Below, in pieces: positions 1 to 8,588 of a stretch of 64,000 bases of DNA (its first letter is position 1; the number at the start of each line of letters is the position of its first letter). Under the pieces are notes generated by a model. The model was not told where the DNA came from. It saw only the letters and a program-made list of their open reading frames with translations, and did no database searches. The position numbers and the translations under genes are program-made. Source of the DNA: Paenibacillus_E sp040812395 (GTDB taxonomy: Bacteria; Bacillota; Bacilli; Paenibacillales; NBRC-103111); assembly GCF_040812395.1 (NCBI RefSeq), contig NZ_JBFNXH010000020.1, forward strand, positions 1-64,000, written 5' to 3'.

Positions 1-62
<62 letters not shown>

Positions 63-143
63 TCACTTTACCCCAAAAAGTGAAGTGTATTCAATGATGG
101 AGTTTCCGATTACTTTTCGGGGGCCCCGATAAATACCTAATAC

Positions 144-220
144 GGAGCTGTGGTGTAGAGGCCTAACATGCCTGCCTGTCACGCAGGAGACCGCGGGTTC
201 GAATCCCGTCAGCTCCGCCA
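144..220 (+). tRNA. tRNA-Asp (GTC)
   Basis: Full cloverleaf: acceptor GGAGCTG pairs with CAGCTCC, the anticodon loop reads GTC, and the T-arm has GGTTCGAATCC. Discriminator G is at 217 and CCA is encoded at 218-220. Second gene in the tRNA cluster. Confidence 0.96.
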
Positions 221-268
221 TCTATTATTTTTTTGCCTGAAATGGACAACCTAAAGTTACATACATAA

Positions 269-341
<73 letters not shown>

Positions 342-387
342 TTGAGATGGTTGTGTTGCAAGCATGCAGCACAGGTATCTCTGATCT

Positions 388-469
388 GGAGGCTTAGTGA
401 AGTGGATAAACACGGCAGACTGTAAATCTGCTCTCTCCGAGTTCGGTGGTTCGAATCCATCAGCCTCCA
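388..469 (+). tRNA. tRNA-Tyr (GTA)
   Basis: Class II tRNA with a long variable arm, as expected for bacterial Tyr. Acceptor GGAGGCT pairs with AGCCTCC and the anticodon is GTA within GACTGTAAATC. No CCA is encoded. Confidence 0.95.
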
Positions 470-479
470 TTTTCCTTAA

Positions 480-552
480 GAGCCATTAGCTCAGTTGGTA
501 GAGCACCTGACTTTTAATCAGGGTGTCGTAGGTTCGAGTCCTACATGGCTCA
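480..552 (+). tRNA. tRNA-Lys (TTT)
   Basis: Acceptor GAGCCAT pairs with ATGGCTC; the anticodon loop is CTTTTAA with anticodon TTT. Last gene of the tRNA cluster, followed directly by a hairpin terminator. Confidence 0.96.
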
Positions 553-569
553 CTTCTTTAAAAAGTAAA

Positions 570-592
570 AAACCTGCGAAAGGTTTTTTTTG
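570..592 (+). terminator. Rho-independent terminator of the tRNA cluster
   Basis: Short stem AAACCT/AGGTTT with loop GCGAA followed by a run of T, directly after tRNA-Lys. Confidence 0.8.
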
Positions 593-603
593 TTTATTTA
601 TAG

Positions 604-637
604 AAAAAAGCATCCTGTCCACGCAGGATGCTTTTTT
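604..637. terminator. Bidirectional terminator between tRNA cluster and thiamine-binding gene
   Basis: Perfect stem GCATCCTG/CAGGATGC with A-run on the left and T-run on the right, so it can stop transcription from both sides. It overlaps the stop codon of the minus-strand gene at 636-938. Confidence 0.85.
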
Positions 638-938
638 AATTCAATTTTTCAGCAACAGATTTCATTTTTTGCGACATGGAGGCTTCTTTATCCCGTCGGT
701 CATCGATTTTGATGGAGGTGGAGACCCGCTGTGCGCCATTGTTGAAAGGTACTTCATGCACAGCGCGGATAACAGCCAGCAATCGGTCTAAAGGACCCTC
801 AAGGATAGTGCCCATCGGTGTCATTGTAAAAGAAATATCGGTGTGTTTTTCCAATTCTTTGTGAAGATCGGCTACATAGCTGCTTAAGCTTGTTGTTGCT
901 GTACCTATGGGAATAATGGTGAATTCAGCAATAGCCAT
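636..938 (-). CDS. MTH1187/UPF0045-family thiamine-binding protein
   Basis: A 100-residue protein of the Thiamine_BP family (MTH1187/YqgV type), a small cytosolic ferredoxin-like fold. The N-terminus MAIAEFTIIPIGT and the segment TPMGTILEG match the family pattern, and the length is normal. Family members bind thiamine or related compounds, but their cellular role is unclear. An AGGAGATGATTTT-type ribosome site lies just upstream of the ATG on the minus strand. The gene is single, with a terminator behind it. The family call is firm; ligand binding is inferred from relatives. Confidence 0.85.
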   Translation of the reverse strand: MAIAEFTIIPIGTATTSLSSYVADLHKELEKHTDISFTMTPMGTILEGPLDRLLAVIRAVHEVPFNNGAQRVSTSIKIDDRRDKEASMSQKMKSVAEKLN

Positions 939-998
939 CGGAAAATCATCTCCTTTGTTAACAAGAAGTATTATTCTTTATCTCTTATTGTAAATGAG

Positions 999-2594
999 TT
1001 ATCGTGAAGTGTACAATTTATTGTCTAACTCATGAGAGGTTGCAAGGTCAATGATGTAATCAGCCGTTCTTGCAGCCAGAGCCATTACGGTGTTAGTTGG
1101 GTTTCCTCCACTGGACGTTACAAAGATGCTTGCGTCGCAAATGAACAAATTAGGAATGTCGTGACATTGTCCGTAAGAGTTGACGACTGATGTGGCGGGG
1201 TTGCTCCCCATCCTGCAACCCCCCATTAAATGAGCGGTATCGGGAACGATATATTCGACGTTGCCACCGGCAGCTTTCAGGATGAGTTTCATATTGTCTA
1301 CGGCGTGATGGATGAGCTTGCGATCGTTATCGCCGTAGCTGAAGGTGACGGCTGCTCGGGGCATGCCATTGACGTCTTTTTCGTCGGATAGAGCAACGTG
1401 ATTATGCCACTCAGGAAGCACCTCGCCGACCATGGTGAGACGACCGTAGAAATTATAGTCCAGCATTGCACGGCGCAGCTTATCTCCCCATATTGGCCCT
1501 TGATTGGATTTGGCTATCCCTTCAGCCATACTGACAGGCCTTGATCCATGAGCGTGAACGGTATATCCTCGGGCGTAACCTCGACGAAGGTCGGTTTCGT
1601 AGAAGTCCTGTGTGGAAGCAAGCACGGGAGAACCTTTATACAAGCGTACCTCTTGGTCAAATTTGGCGTACACATCGTGGCTGCTATGGGTCATGATGGC
1701 CCGGCCAACCCAGCCGCTGCTATTCGCTAAACCATCGGGAAATTGGGCTGTGGCTGAGTGAAGCAGGAGGCGTGGAGTCTCGATGATATGCGCGGATAGG
1801 ATAATCTTTTTGGCACGTTGGCGATAGGTGATGCCTTCATGAACAAAGAGAACACCGGAAGCTCTGCCATCGTTGCCCATTTCAATTTGTGTAACCATAC
1901 AACCAGGCAGAACCTCGGCTCCCGCCTTCACCGCCTTGGGAATATGAACAATTAGCGTGCTGAATTTGGCATTCGGCATACACCCTTGGTTACAGAAGCC
2001 GCGATTGATGCATGGCGGGCGACCTTCGAAAGGAGCGGAGAGAATAGCTAGTGGCGTTACCACGGATTGGATTCCGAGACTTTCACAGCCTTTTTGGAAC
2101 AGGTAGGCATTAGGACTAAGCGGGTCTCTTTCTGGATAAGGGTAAGGTCCCTTGAAGTTGCCCCATGGGAAATACTTAGGTCCCGAGACGGCTATTTCTT
2201 TCTCGATTTTACTATAGTAGGGTTCAAGATCTTTATAGTGTATTGGCCAGTCTTCACCGACACCGTCAATGGATTTTGTTTTGAAATCAGATTCATGAAA
2301 ACGCAAAAAAACGCCGGTAAAATGCTGTGTACCTCCGCCGATTCCTCTGCCGGAATTATTGTGCCCCATGGTTAAGGGATCCGTACCGGCAACCATTCGG
2401 GTATCTTCCCAAGCCAAGCTCTTCATAGCAAGCTCGTCACTGGCAAAATCCTTCTGCGGGTCCCTCCAGGGACCAGCGTCAAGTACGACAACCTGCATGC
2501 CCGCCTCGCTTAATTCTTTAGCCAATACGCCACCTGCCGCACCTGCCCCGACAATAACAATATCAACCTCATCGTGTTCATGCCGCCATTTCAT
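999..2594 (-). CDS. GMC-family oxidoreductase (gluconate 2-dehydrogenase large-subunit type)
   Basis: FAD-dependent dehydrogenase of about 531 residues. The N-terminal VDIVIVGAGAAGG is a dinucleotide-binding GxGxxG motif. The GRGIGGGTQHFTG segment and the C-terminal GGNPTNTVMALAARTADYI are typical GMC oxidoreductase motifs. A Cys-rich stretch, PCINRGFCNQGCMPNAK, is common in gluconate/sorbose-type members. The ATG at 2594 overlaps the stop of the upstream subunit gene as ATGA, which decides the start and implies translational coupling. No signal peptide is seen. The substrate, likely a sugar or polyol, cannot be told from sequence. Confidence 0.85.
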   Translation of the reverse strand: MKWRHEHDEVDIVIVGAGAAGGVLAKELSEAGMQVVVLDAGPWRDPQKDFASDELAMKSLAWEDTRMVAGTDPLTMGHNNSGRGIGGGTQHFTGVFLRFHESDFKTKSIDGVGEDWPIHYKDLEPYYSKIEKEIAVSGPKYFPWGNFKGPYPYPERDPLSPNAYLFQKGCESLGIQSVVTPLAILSAPFEGRPPCINRGFCNQGCMPNAKFSTLIVHIPKAVKAGAEVLPGCMVTQIEMGNDGRASGVLFVHEGITYRQRAKKIILSAHIIETPRLLLHSATAQFPDGLANSSGWVGRAIMTHSSHDVYAKFDQEVRLYKGSPVLASTQDFYETDLRRGYARGYTVHAHGSRPVSMAEGIAKSNQGPIWGDKLRRAMLDYNFYGRLTMVGEVLPEWHNHVALSDEKDVNGMPRAAVTFSYGDNDRKLIHHAVDNMKLILKAAGGNVEYIVPDTAHLMGGCRMGSNPATSVVNSYGQCHDIPNLFICDASIFVTSSGGNPTNTVMALAARTADYIIDLATSHELDNKLYTSR

Positions 2595-3187
2595 GGCTGT
2601 GCCACCGCCTCCCAAGGATCCTGCTGACCGAGATCGGCTCTTACGTAGCCGCGGGGATAAGCAGGACCGCCAAAACCAATCTCAGACCATACTTGGGGAT
2701 GGGAATAATAGGCCTCTACGGTTAGGGTGAGAAGCTTTTGGAATAGATCCTTCTGCGGAATTCCTTGCCACGCCTCGGTAGCAGGAAGTGTGCCTTCGCT
2801 GATATGCAGCATGATTTGGCGCTGAGCACTTTCGTCTAGTTGAGAGAAAGGTTGGCTAGCTGCTATCCATCCCGATTCGTCGATAGCCTTCAATCCCTGG
2901 CGGAGAAGAATTTCCAAAGGTGGAACTCCGATTTTTCGCTGGCTTTCTCCCTTGTTATCGACTGCAATTTGGTCAATATGACCTATCACGTATTGGATAA
3001 TTTCCCCGCGATCATCGTCCATTAGCAGTGAACACCACGTACGCAAGCATTCGGCTTCAACTGGAGTAAGGAAGTGGTAGAGATGATCACGCGTTATGCG
3101 ACCTTTTACGATGGATCGAGTATGGTCATCCCATTCTTCTTGCTCCTTCATAACGTCATAAGTTGGATATTGGGAATGTTTTTTCAT
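2591..3187 (-). CDS. Gluconate 2-dehydrogenase subunit 3-like protein
   Basis: A 198-residue protein resembling the small subunit (subunit 3) that partners GMC-type dehydrogenases. It has the YHFLTPVEAECLRTWCSLLM segment typical of the start of the family domain. Proteobacterial relatives carry a Tat signal, but none is present here, suggesting a cytoplasmic complex. The gene overlaps the GMC gene by four bases. A GGAGGGTGA ribosome site precedes the ATG at 3187. The call rests on weak similarity plus strong context. Confidence 0.75.
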   Translation of the reverse strand: MKKHSQYPTYDVMKEQEEWDDHTRSIVKGRITRDHLYHFLTPVEAECLRTWCSLLMDDDRGEIIQYVIGHIDQIAVDNKGESQRKIGVPPLEILLRQGLKAIDESGWIAASQPFSQLDESAQRQIMLHISEGTLPATEAWQGIPQKDLFQKLLTLTVEAYYSHPQVWSEIGFGGPAYPRGYVRADLGQQDPWEAVAQP

Positions 3188-3193
3188 CGGCGT

Positions 3194-3586
3194 TCACCCT
3201 CCGTAGACAGCAATTAAACCCAGAATGCTTATGGCTGAGAAAAGTAATGGCAGTATGATGGGAGGACCTATAAGGAAATTACGCAGTGCATAGCCACCGA
3301 CACGTTTGCCTACCCCTCTGGTGTGGAAGAAGAAACCGGCCAGCCCTGCAAGAGAACCGAGCCAGTATGAAATTTGGCTTGTAAGAAGCCAGCCGTTTTG
3401 GTTAAGCAATACACAAAGGATCGATGAAATGCAAATTAGGGGAGCTAAAATAACAGGTCCCCACATGGCTTTGTTATGAAAGTTTTGTCTGTAATGAGAC
3501 ATCGTCACTTGTATCCAAATGAAGATATAAGCTAAGCCGACATAAAGTATCACGCTGCGATCTAATGACCAATGGTTCCATATCAT
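3194..3586 (-). CDS. Small four-helix membrane protein of the GMC dehydrogenase operon
   Basis: A 130-residue hydrophobic protein with about four predicted membrane segments (residues ~10-28, 42-60, 70-88, 108-127). I do not recognise a named family. It lies six bases upstream of the subunit-3 gene on the same strand and has a strong AGGAGGTTAAGG ribosome site. Its position suggests a membrane partner or anchor for the soluble dehydrogenase, but that is inference from context only. Confidence 0.65.
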   Translation of the reverse strand: MIWNHWSLDRSVILYVGLAYIFIWIQVTMSHYRQNFHNKAMWGPVILAPLICISSILCVLLNQNGWLLTSQISYWLGSLAGLAGFFFHTRGVGKRVGGYALRNFLIGPPIILPLLFSAISILGLIAVYGG

Positions 3587-3619
3587 ATCCTTAACCTCCT
3601 GCCAATGTGTGAAAATGGA

Positions 3620-4858
3620 TCAAGAATGACGTAACCGAGGAAACGTTAATCCCCCATAAGGCATAACAGCAATTTTCATGGAAGACGCAATACGCTCATG
3701 AAGAAATGAATGAAGCTCGGGTACAGGGTGAAAGCCAATTAATTGCGCAGTAGCTGGTGGAAGCTCGGATAGCAGGCAAACCTTGTGCTGCTTAAGGATT
3801 TGATCAATATGCTCAATTTTGTGAGCGCCCAGTACGAATTTCTGATGTAGTTTCTGCGTCATCACGGTGCGATCTTGAATGGTTTCGACCCAATGTTGAA
3901 ATATACCATTTCCATAATGTTCCTCGCACCTAGCTATTAGAAGGATGGTGCCGCCGGGTTTTGTAATGGCAGACGCATTTTTCAGCGCTTTGATGGTTTG
4001 ATATAGCTGTCTGTCTTTTGGATGCCCGCCGGGAGAGACGATGATCATATCGTATAGGTGAGGAACTTCAACAAGGAAAGTACGCTGAATCAACTCCTGC
4101 CCAGCGCGATGAGCGGCGATAACATCTCCTGCTACCGCGCCCAACAGCTTGCGTCCATGATCGACAAGGACGTTAAGAAGGAAATGCACGGGGAGAACCT
4201 CCAGTACTTCTTCCATATCCGCACGAATTGGATGCTCAGCAATGCCGGGCGTCGCAGGATATTTCTGCGATAAGCTATGGTTGTGTTCTATGGCGGGAGC
4301 AGAAGCAGTACCAGGAAACAGTGCCTTCACGCCCCCCGAGACGCCAACTAACGCATGAGGCTCCAGATTCCCTGTCACAATGCGAAAATCAGCTTCAACC
4401 ACGTGCTTATTGATTTCAATCGGAGTTCCGAGACGAGTTGTACCAAGGTGTACGCAATCCTCAGATAAGGAGGAATGGTTCAAAACCTGTACGCGCCTGT
4501 AAATAGTATCGCTAACTAATTCGATCAGTTCTTCTTCCGTTTGTTTGCGGTGCACGCCCAGGGCGACAATAATTCGGATTTGGCTATCCGCAATTCCGGC
4601 TGTATGCAACCGTTGCAGCAGGGCGTCAAGGAACTTATAGCTTGGGCATAATCGAGTGGAGTCACTGATTAAGATGACGGCATTCTTGCAGCCCTTGGCA
4701 GCTTCCTCCAGTGAATCGCTTCCGATAGGATGAGCTAGCGCTTTCTCAATACAATCGTGCGCTGCGGGCGCGGAGCGGTGGTAGCTTATCCAATCCGCCT
4801 CTGTACCGGGAGGAAGCTTAAAGGTTATGCTCGATTTGCCATAAGGAACGGTGTAAAT
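3620..4858 (-). CDS. LarA-like (DUF2088) nickel-dependent racemase family protein, probable ATT start
   Basis: About 412 residues, normal for lactate racemase LarA relatives. Reading upstream of the first ATG restores the family N-terminus (VPYGKSSITFKLP, then ALAHPIGSDSLEEAAKG and VILISDSTRLCPSYKFL). The body has the conserved TGNLEPHALVGVSGGVKALFPG region and the His residues of the pincer-cofactor site. The frame is closed by TGA a few codons upstream. The only plausible initiator is ATT at 4858, seven bases after GGAGG; an ATG nearer the ribosome site is out of frame. Either a rare ATT start or a small indel explains this. No larBCE cofactor genes are in the window, so activity on lactate is not established. 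Confidence 0.75.
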   Translation of the reverse strand: MYTVPYGKSSITFKLPPGTEADWISYHRSAPAAHDCIEKALAHPIGSDSLEEAAKGCKNAVILISDSTRLCPSYKFLDALLQRLHTAGIADSQIRIIVALGVHRKQTEEELIELVSDTIYRRVQVLNHSSLSEDCVHLGTTRLGTPIEINKHVVEADFRIVTGNLEPHALVGVSGGVKALFPGTASAPAIEHNHSLSQKYPATPGIAEHPIRADMEEVLEVLPVHFLLNVLVDHGRKLLGAVAGDVIAAHRAGQELIQRTFLVEVPHLYDMIIVSPGGHPKDRQLYQTIKALKNASAITKPGGTILLIARCEEHYGNGIFQHWVETIQDRTVMTQKLHQKFVLGAHKIEHIDQILKQHKVCLLSELPPATAQLIGFHPVPELHSFLHERIASSMKIAVMPYGGLTFPRLRHS

Positions 4859-5049
4859 GCAGCATCCTCCTCAAATAGATGGTTGCTCTAATTATTTCCA
4901 AATTGGTTCAGTTTATGAGTAATGCAGGAATAAAAAATGGACTCATCCCTTTCGAGGACGTATGGGTTCATTCACATCACGGTGGTTACATATGTTACAA
5001 TGTAGAGATAGAGAAAAGTAGTTTGATTATGGTGTAGGGAGAGGAACAC

Positions 5050-6165
5050 ATGGATTGGGAACGTACAAAAGAGCGTTTGGAAGCGGTTTTACAGACGCCT
5101 GTTCACATGAATTTGCTGCCCGAAGCGGAATGGAATCGATTGGTGGAGGAGCAAAAAGAGACACAAGCCAGCTTCAGCCGAAGTGTGATCCGTGGTCAGG
5201 AAGTGCTGTTTTACTTGGATAAAGACGCCAAGGGCATTCACATTCTGCAAGTGACTGAAGTACGGTTAACGGACTCGGAGCGTAAGCTCGTAGAGCTGAT
5301 GCTGGAGACCAAACAAACCCGGGAGCGCAAGCAATGGGGCTCGTATCTGTCCGAGGATGAAAGAAAGGCGCATCAACTGAGAGAATGGTTGCTGCAACAA
5401 ATGGAGCGTGGGGCTTCTCATGCCGAGCTGCCAGATGCATTGGCTTCACAGTCCTCTCTCTATTCCACGAAAATCCCATTGCTGCTATACGGGGACTATT
5501 CGCAAAATCAAAGTGTTTCGTATGCCGAGTTGAAGAAGTTGCTGGAGTCTTTCTTCGAGGCGGAAATTATATTAATCCCTTTGCTGGATAAAGAATGGCT
5601 TATTCTTGCTCCCGAAGGATTGTTAACAAGCGGAAGCGAAGAACGTGAGGGCGACGAGGAGGAGAGTGTCGAGCAAATACTTGACGCTCTGGGATCCGGT
5701 TTATACGAGATGCTGGCTAATGAATGGGTTGGCGAATGTCATCTAGCGATTGATTTTCCGGTAAAACCGGCTAAATCGTTATTTGCCGCGATTCTCCAGC
5801 TGCGTGAGACGATTATGTTGGGGCGTTCTTTCCATGTGGGCAGTTTTATTCATCTTCCTTGGGAGCTCCGTCTGGAGAAGCTGCTTCACCTCGTTCAGGA
5901 GGAGGAAAAAACAGAGTTCTTAGAACAGGTGCTGCGCGGCACCGACTATGCGCTTGATTCGGAAACCGTGACAACGCTGGAGCATTTTTTTACATTGGAT
6001 TGCAATGTCAGCGAGACGGCTAAGAAGCTATACATTCATCGAAACACGCTCTTATACCGTTTGGACAAGTTCAAACAGGAGACGGGATTGGATGTTAGAA
6101 CCTTCAATCATGCGGTTTTGGTAAGGCTAGCTTTGCTATTGTACAAAGTAACGAAAAGAAAGTGA
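5050..6165 (+). CDS. PucR/CdaR-type transcriptional regulator
   Basis: A 371-residue protein ending in a PucR C-terminal helix-turn-helix (LEHFFTLDCNVSETAKKLYIHRNTLLYRLDKFKQETGL, about residues 318-355). The long N-terminal region lacks a recognisable ligand domain. AGGGAGAGGAACAC gives a good ribosome site before the ATG. It stands alone, divergent from the LarA-like gene and about 115 bases upstream of the MsmX-type ATPase, which it could regulate. The effector is unknown. Confidence 0.8.
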   Translation: MDWERTKERLEAVLQTPVHMNLLPEAEWNRLVEEQKETQASFSRSVIRGQEVLFYLDKDAKGIHILQVTEVRLTDSERKLVELMLETKQTRERKQWGSYLSEDERKAHQLREWLLQQMERGASHAELPDALASQSSLYSTKIPLLLYGDYSQNQSVSYAELKKLLESFFEAEIILIPLLDKEWLILAPEGLLTSGSEEREGDEEESVEQILDALGSGLYEMLANEWVGECHLAIDFPVKPAKSLFAAILQLRETIMLGRSFHVGSFIHLPWELRLEKLLHLVQEEEKTEFLEQVLRGTDYALDSETVTTLEHFFTLDCNVSETAKKLYIHRNTLLYRLDKFKQETGLDVRTFNHAVLVRLALLLYKVTKRK

Positions 6166-6282
6166 TTTTTTTGTAGGTATTGTGCATAGTCAGTCTGGGG
6201 TATGTGGGGTAAGATGAATATATTAATTGAACCGAATTGATGGACATAACGAATTATTGATAAATCGTAGGGGGAATGAACC

Positions 6283-7404
6283 ATGGCAGGCGTACGTTTA
6301 AATCATATCGTAAAAAGATATTCCGGTGCAGAAGAATCCACTGTAAAAGATTTTCATCTTGAAATCGAAGATAAAGAGTTTGTTGTATTGGTTGGAGCAT
6401 CCGGTTGCGGAAAATCCACTACTCTTCGTATGATCGCAGGATTAGAAGAAATTACAGAAGGCGAACTTTTCATCGGCGACCGCCTTGTTAATGACGTGGC
6501 TCCTAAAGACCGCGACATCGCGATGGTATTCCAATCCTATGCCCTTTACCCGCATATGACCGTGTATCAAAACATGGCATTCGGTTTGAAACTTCGTAAA
6601 TTCAAAAAAGCAGATATCGATGCTCGCGTTCGTGAAGCAGCGAAAATCTTGGATATTGTTCACTTGCTGGATCGTAAGCCGAAGGCTCTTTCCGGTGGTC
6701 AACGTCAACGTGTTGCCTTGGGTCGTGCGATTGTCCGTGAACCACAAGTTTTCTTGATGGATGAGCCGCTTTCCAACTTGGATGCGAAACTTCGCGTACA
6801 AATGCGCGCAGAAATCACGAAGTTGACTAAACGTCTTGGCGTAACAACTATTTATGTAACGCATGACCAAACAGAAGCTATGACAATGGGCGATCGTATC
6901 GTTGTTATGGATAAAGGTATCATTCAACAAGCAGCTACGCCTGAAGAGATCTACAACCACCCTGTTAACATGTTCGTAGCAGGTTTCATCGGATCCCCAT
7001 CCATGAACTTCCTGAACGGTACATTGACGCAAGAGGGCGGCTCCATATTCTTCAAATCGGCTTCCGTAAATGTTGAAGTTCCGGCCGGTAAAGCACAAGT
7101 GCTGAAAGACAAAGGTTTCGTAGGTAAAGAAGTGATTCTGGGTGTTCGTCCAGAAGATATCCACGAAGAGCCTGTATTCTTGGAAGCATCTCCTAACACT
7201 GTTTTCAATGTAAACGTGGAGTTGACTGAGAACCTTGGTCACGAAATGTACTTGTACCTGAACGGAATCGGCGCTAACACTGTAATCGCACGTGTAGATG
7301 GTCGTTCCGGAATTAAAGAGGGCACAAACGTGAAATTGGCTTTGGATATGAACAAAGTTCATTTCTTCGACAAAGAGTCTTCCCTGTCCGTCTTGGCTAA
7401 CTAA
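6283..7404 (+). CDS. msmX: Multi-sugar ABC transporter ATP-binding protein (MsmX/UgpC type)
   Basis: A 373-residue ATPase energising carbohydrate importers. Walker A GASGCGKST is at 38-46, signature LSGGQ near 136, Walker B QVFLMDEP follows, and the switch is THDQTEAMTMGDR. A C-terminal MalK-like TOBE region carries LGVRPEDI. No permease or binding-protein genes are adjacent, which fits the shared MsmX of Bacillota that serves several importers. A GGGGGAATG ribosome site precedes the ATG, and a hairpin terminator follows. Confidence 0.93.
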   Translation: MAGVRLNHIVKRYSGAEESTVKDFHLEIEDKEFVVLVGASGCGKSTTLRMIAGLEEITEGELFIGDRLVNDVAPKDRDIAMVFQSYALYPHMTVYQNMAFGLKLRKFKKADIDARVREAAKILDIVHLLDRKPKALSGGQRQRVALGRAIVREPQVFLMDEPLSNLDAKLRVQMRAEITKLTKRLGVTTIYVTHDQTEAMTMGDRIVVMDKGIIQQAATPEEIYNHPVNMFVAGFIGSPSMNFLNGTLTQEGGSIFFKSASVNVEVPAGKAQVLKDKGFVGKEVILGVRPEDIHEEPVFLEASPNTVFNVNVELTENLGHEMYLYLNGIGANTVIARVDGRSGIKEGTNVKLALDMNKVHFFDKESSLSVLAN

Positions 7405-7426
7405 TATAAATGTTTCAAATAGATAG

Positions 7427-7451
7427 GCCAGCCGTTATCGGCTGGCTTTTT
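7427..7451 (+). terminator. Terminator after msmX-type gene
   Basis: Perfect stem GCCAGCCG/CGGCTGGC with TTAT loop and a T5 tail. Confidence 0.9.
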
Positions 7452-7587
7452 ATATGTTTAAACGAATACTTAAATCATCTGTAGTTGATTTCAATAAGGG
7501 ATTCCATTACGATGAAACTATTGGGTAAAATTAGAGGCTGCTGGCGAAGTTGATGTTGCTCAAGCAAAACTCAGAGGAGATATGTCG

Positions 7588-8529
7588 ATGGCGAAAAAAG
7601 TGAAGGTTTCCGAATTGGTAGACCAATTTCATATGGAAGTTCTTGCAGGTGAATCAGGGCTCAAACGTCCCATAACAACTGGTGACTTGTATCGTCCGGG
7701 TTTGGAGATGGCGGGATACTTCAACTATCATCCGCGGGAACGAATCCAGATGCTAGGTAAGACAGAGATCACCTTCATGGAAATGCTGACAACTGGTGTT
7801 CGGCGTAATCGCGTTGAGCAATTGTGCGCGCCAGAGGAAACTCCTTGTATTATCGTGACCAGAGGGTTGGAGGTTCCAGTAGAACTGCTGGAGGAAGCGA
7901 CAAAGCGTGACCTCCCAGTTCTACGAAGCAAGGTATCCACGACGATCTTCGCAAGTCGTTTGACGGGCTTCCTGGAGAATAAGTTGGCGCCAAGCACAAC
8001 GATTCATGGCGTTCTTGTAGATGTTTACGGGATCGGAATGCTGATCACGGGCAGCAGCGGCATCGGGAAAAGTGAAACTGCGCTTGAGCTTGTGAAAAGA
8101 GGCCATCGCTTGATCGCGGACGACGCGGTAGAAATCCGCCAGAACGGAGATAAAGTACTGACAGGTAACGCCCCGGAGCTGATTCGTCATTTGCTAGAAA
8201 TTCGCGGTGTTGGTATTATCAATGTCATGACGCTGTTCGGAGCTGGTGCGATCCGCAATGTTAAGAAAATTTCTGTAGTCGTTAAGTTAGAGAATTGGCA
8301 GCAAGACAAACAGTATGACCGACTGGGGCTCGATGAAGAACTGACGCGGATTATCGATACGGATCTGCCGCTTGTGACCATTCCCGTTAGACCGGGCCGA
8401 AACTTGGCTGTCATCGTTGAGGTAGCTGCGATGAATTATCGACTGAAGCGGATGGGGTATAATGCAGCGCTTCAATTTACGAATAAGCTAACGGAATCAT
8501 TGTCTGAAGATTTCGAGGATTCGGATTGA
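7588..8529 (+). CDS. hprK: HPr kinase/phosphorylase
   Basis: Bifunctional enzyme that phosphorylates and dephosphorylates Ser46 of HPr/Crh to control carbon catabolite repression. P-loop GSSGIGKSE lies near residues 153-161, and the HprK signature LEIRGVGIINV near 206-216. About 313 residues, the usual length. I prefer the ATG at 7588 because AGAGGAGA lies nine bases upstream and the resulting MAKKVKVSELV matches relatives; an ATG at 7582 is too close. It heads hprK-lgt-ppaX-acyltransferase, and its HPr-type substrate is encoded at 27095. Confidence 0.95.
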   Translation: MAKKVKVSELVDQFHMEVLAGESGLKRPITTGDLYRPGLEMAGYFNYHPRERIQMLGKTEITFMEMLTTGVRRNRVEQLCAPEETPCIIVTRGLEVPVELLEEATKRDLPVLRSKVSTTIFASRLTGFLENKLAPSTTIHGVLVDVYGIGMLITGSSGIGKSETALELVKRGHRLIADDAVEIRQNGDKVLTGNAPELIRHLLEIRGVGIINVMTLFGAGAIRNVKKISVVVKLENWQQDKQYDRLGLDEELTRIIDTDLPLVTIPVRPGRNLAVIVEVAAMNYRLKRMGYNAALQFTNKLTESLSEDFEDSD

Positions 8530-8588
8530 TCAGGCTGGCATGGTCGCGGGGCCGGTGTTTCATTAAAAGAAGGAGGCAAGGCTAAACG

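Noticed and set aside
6442..7362. 306-codon minus-strand frame opposite the MsmX gene
   Set aside because: Shadow of biased codons; no family features.
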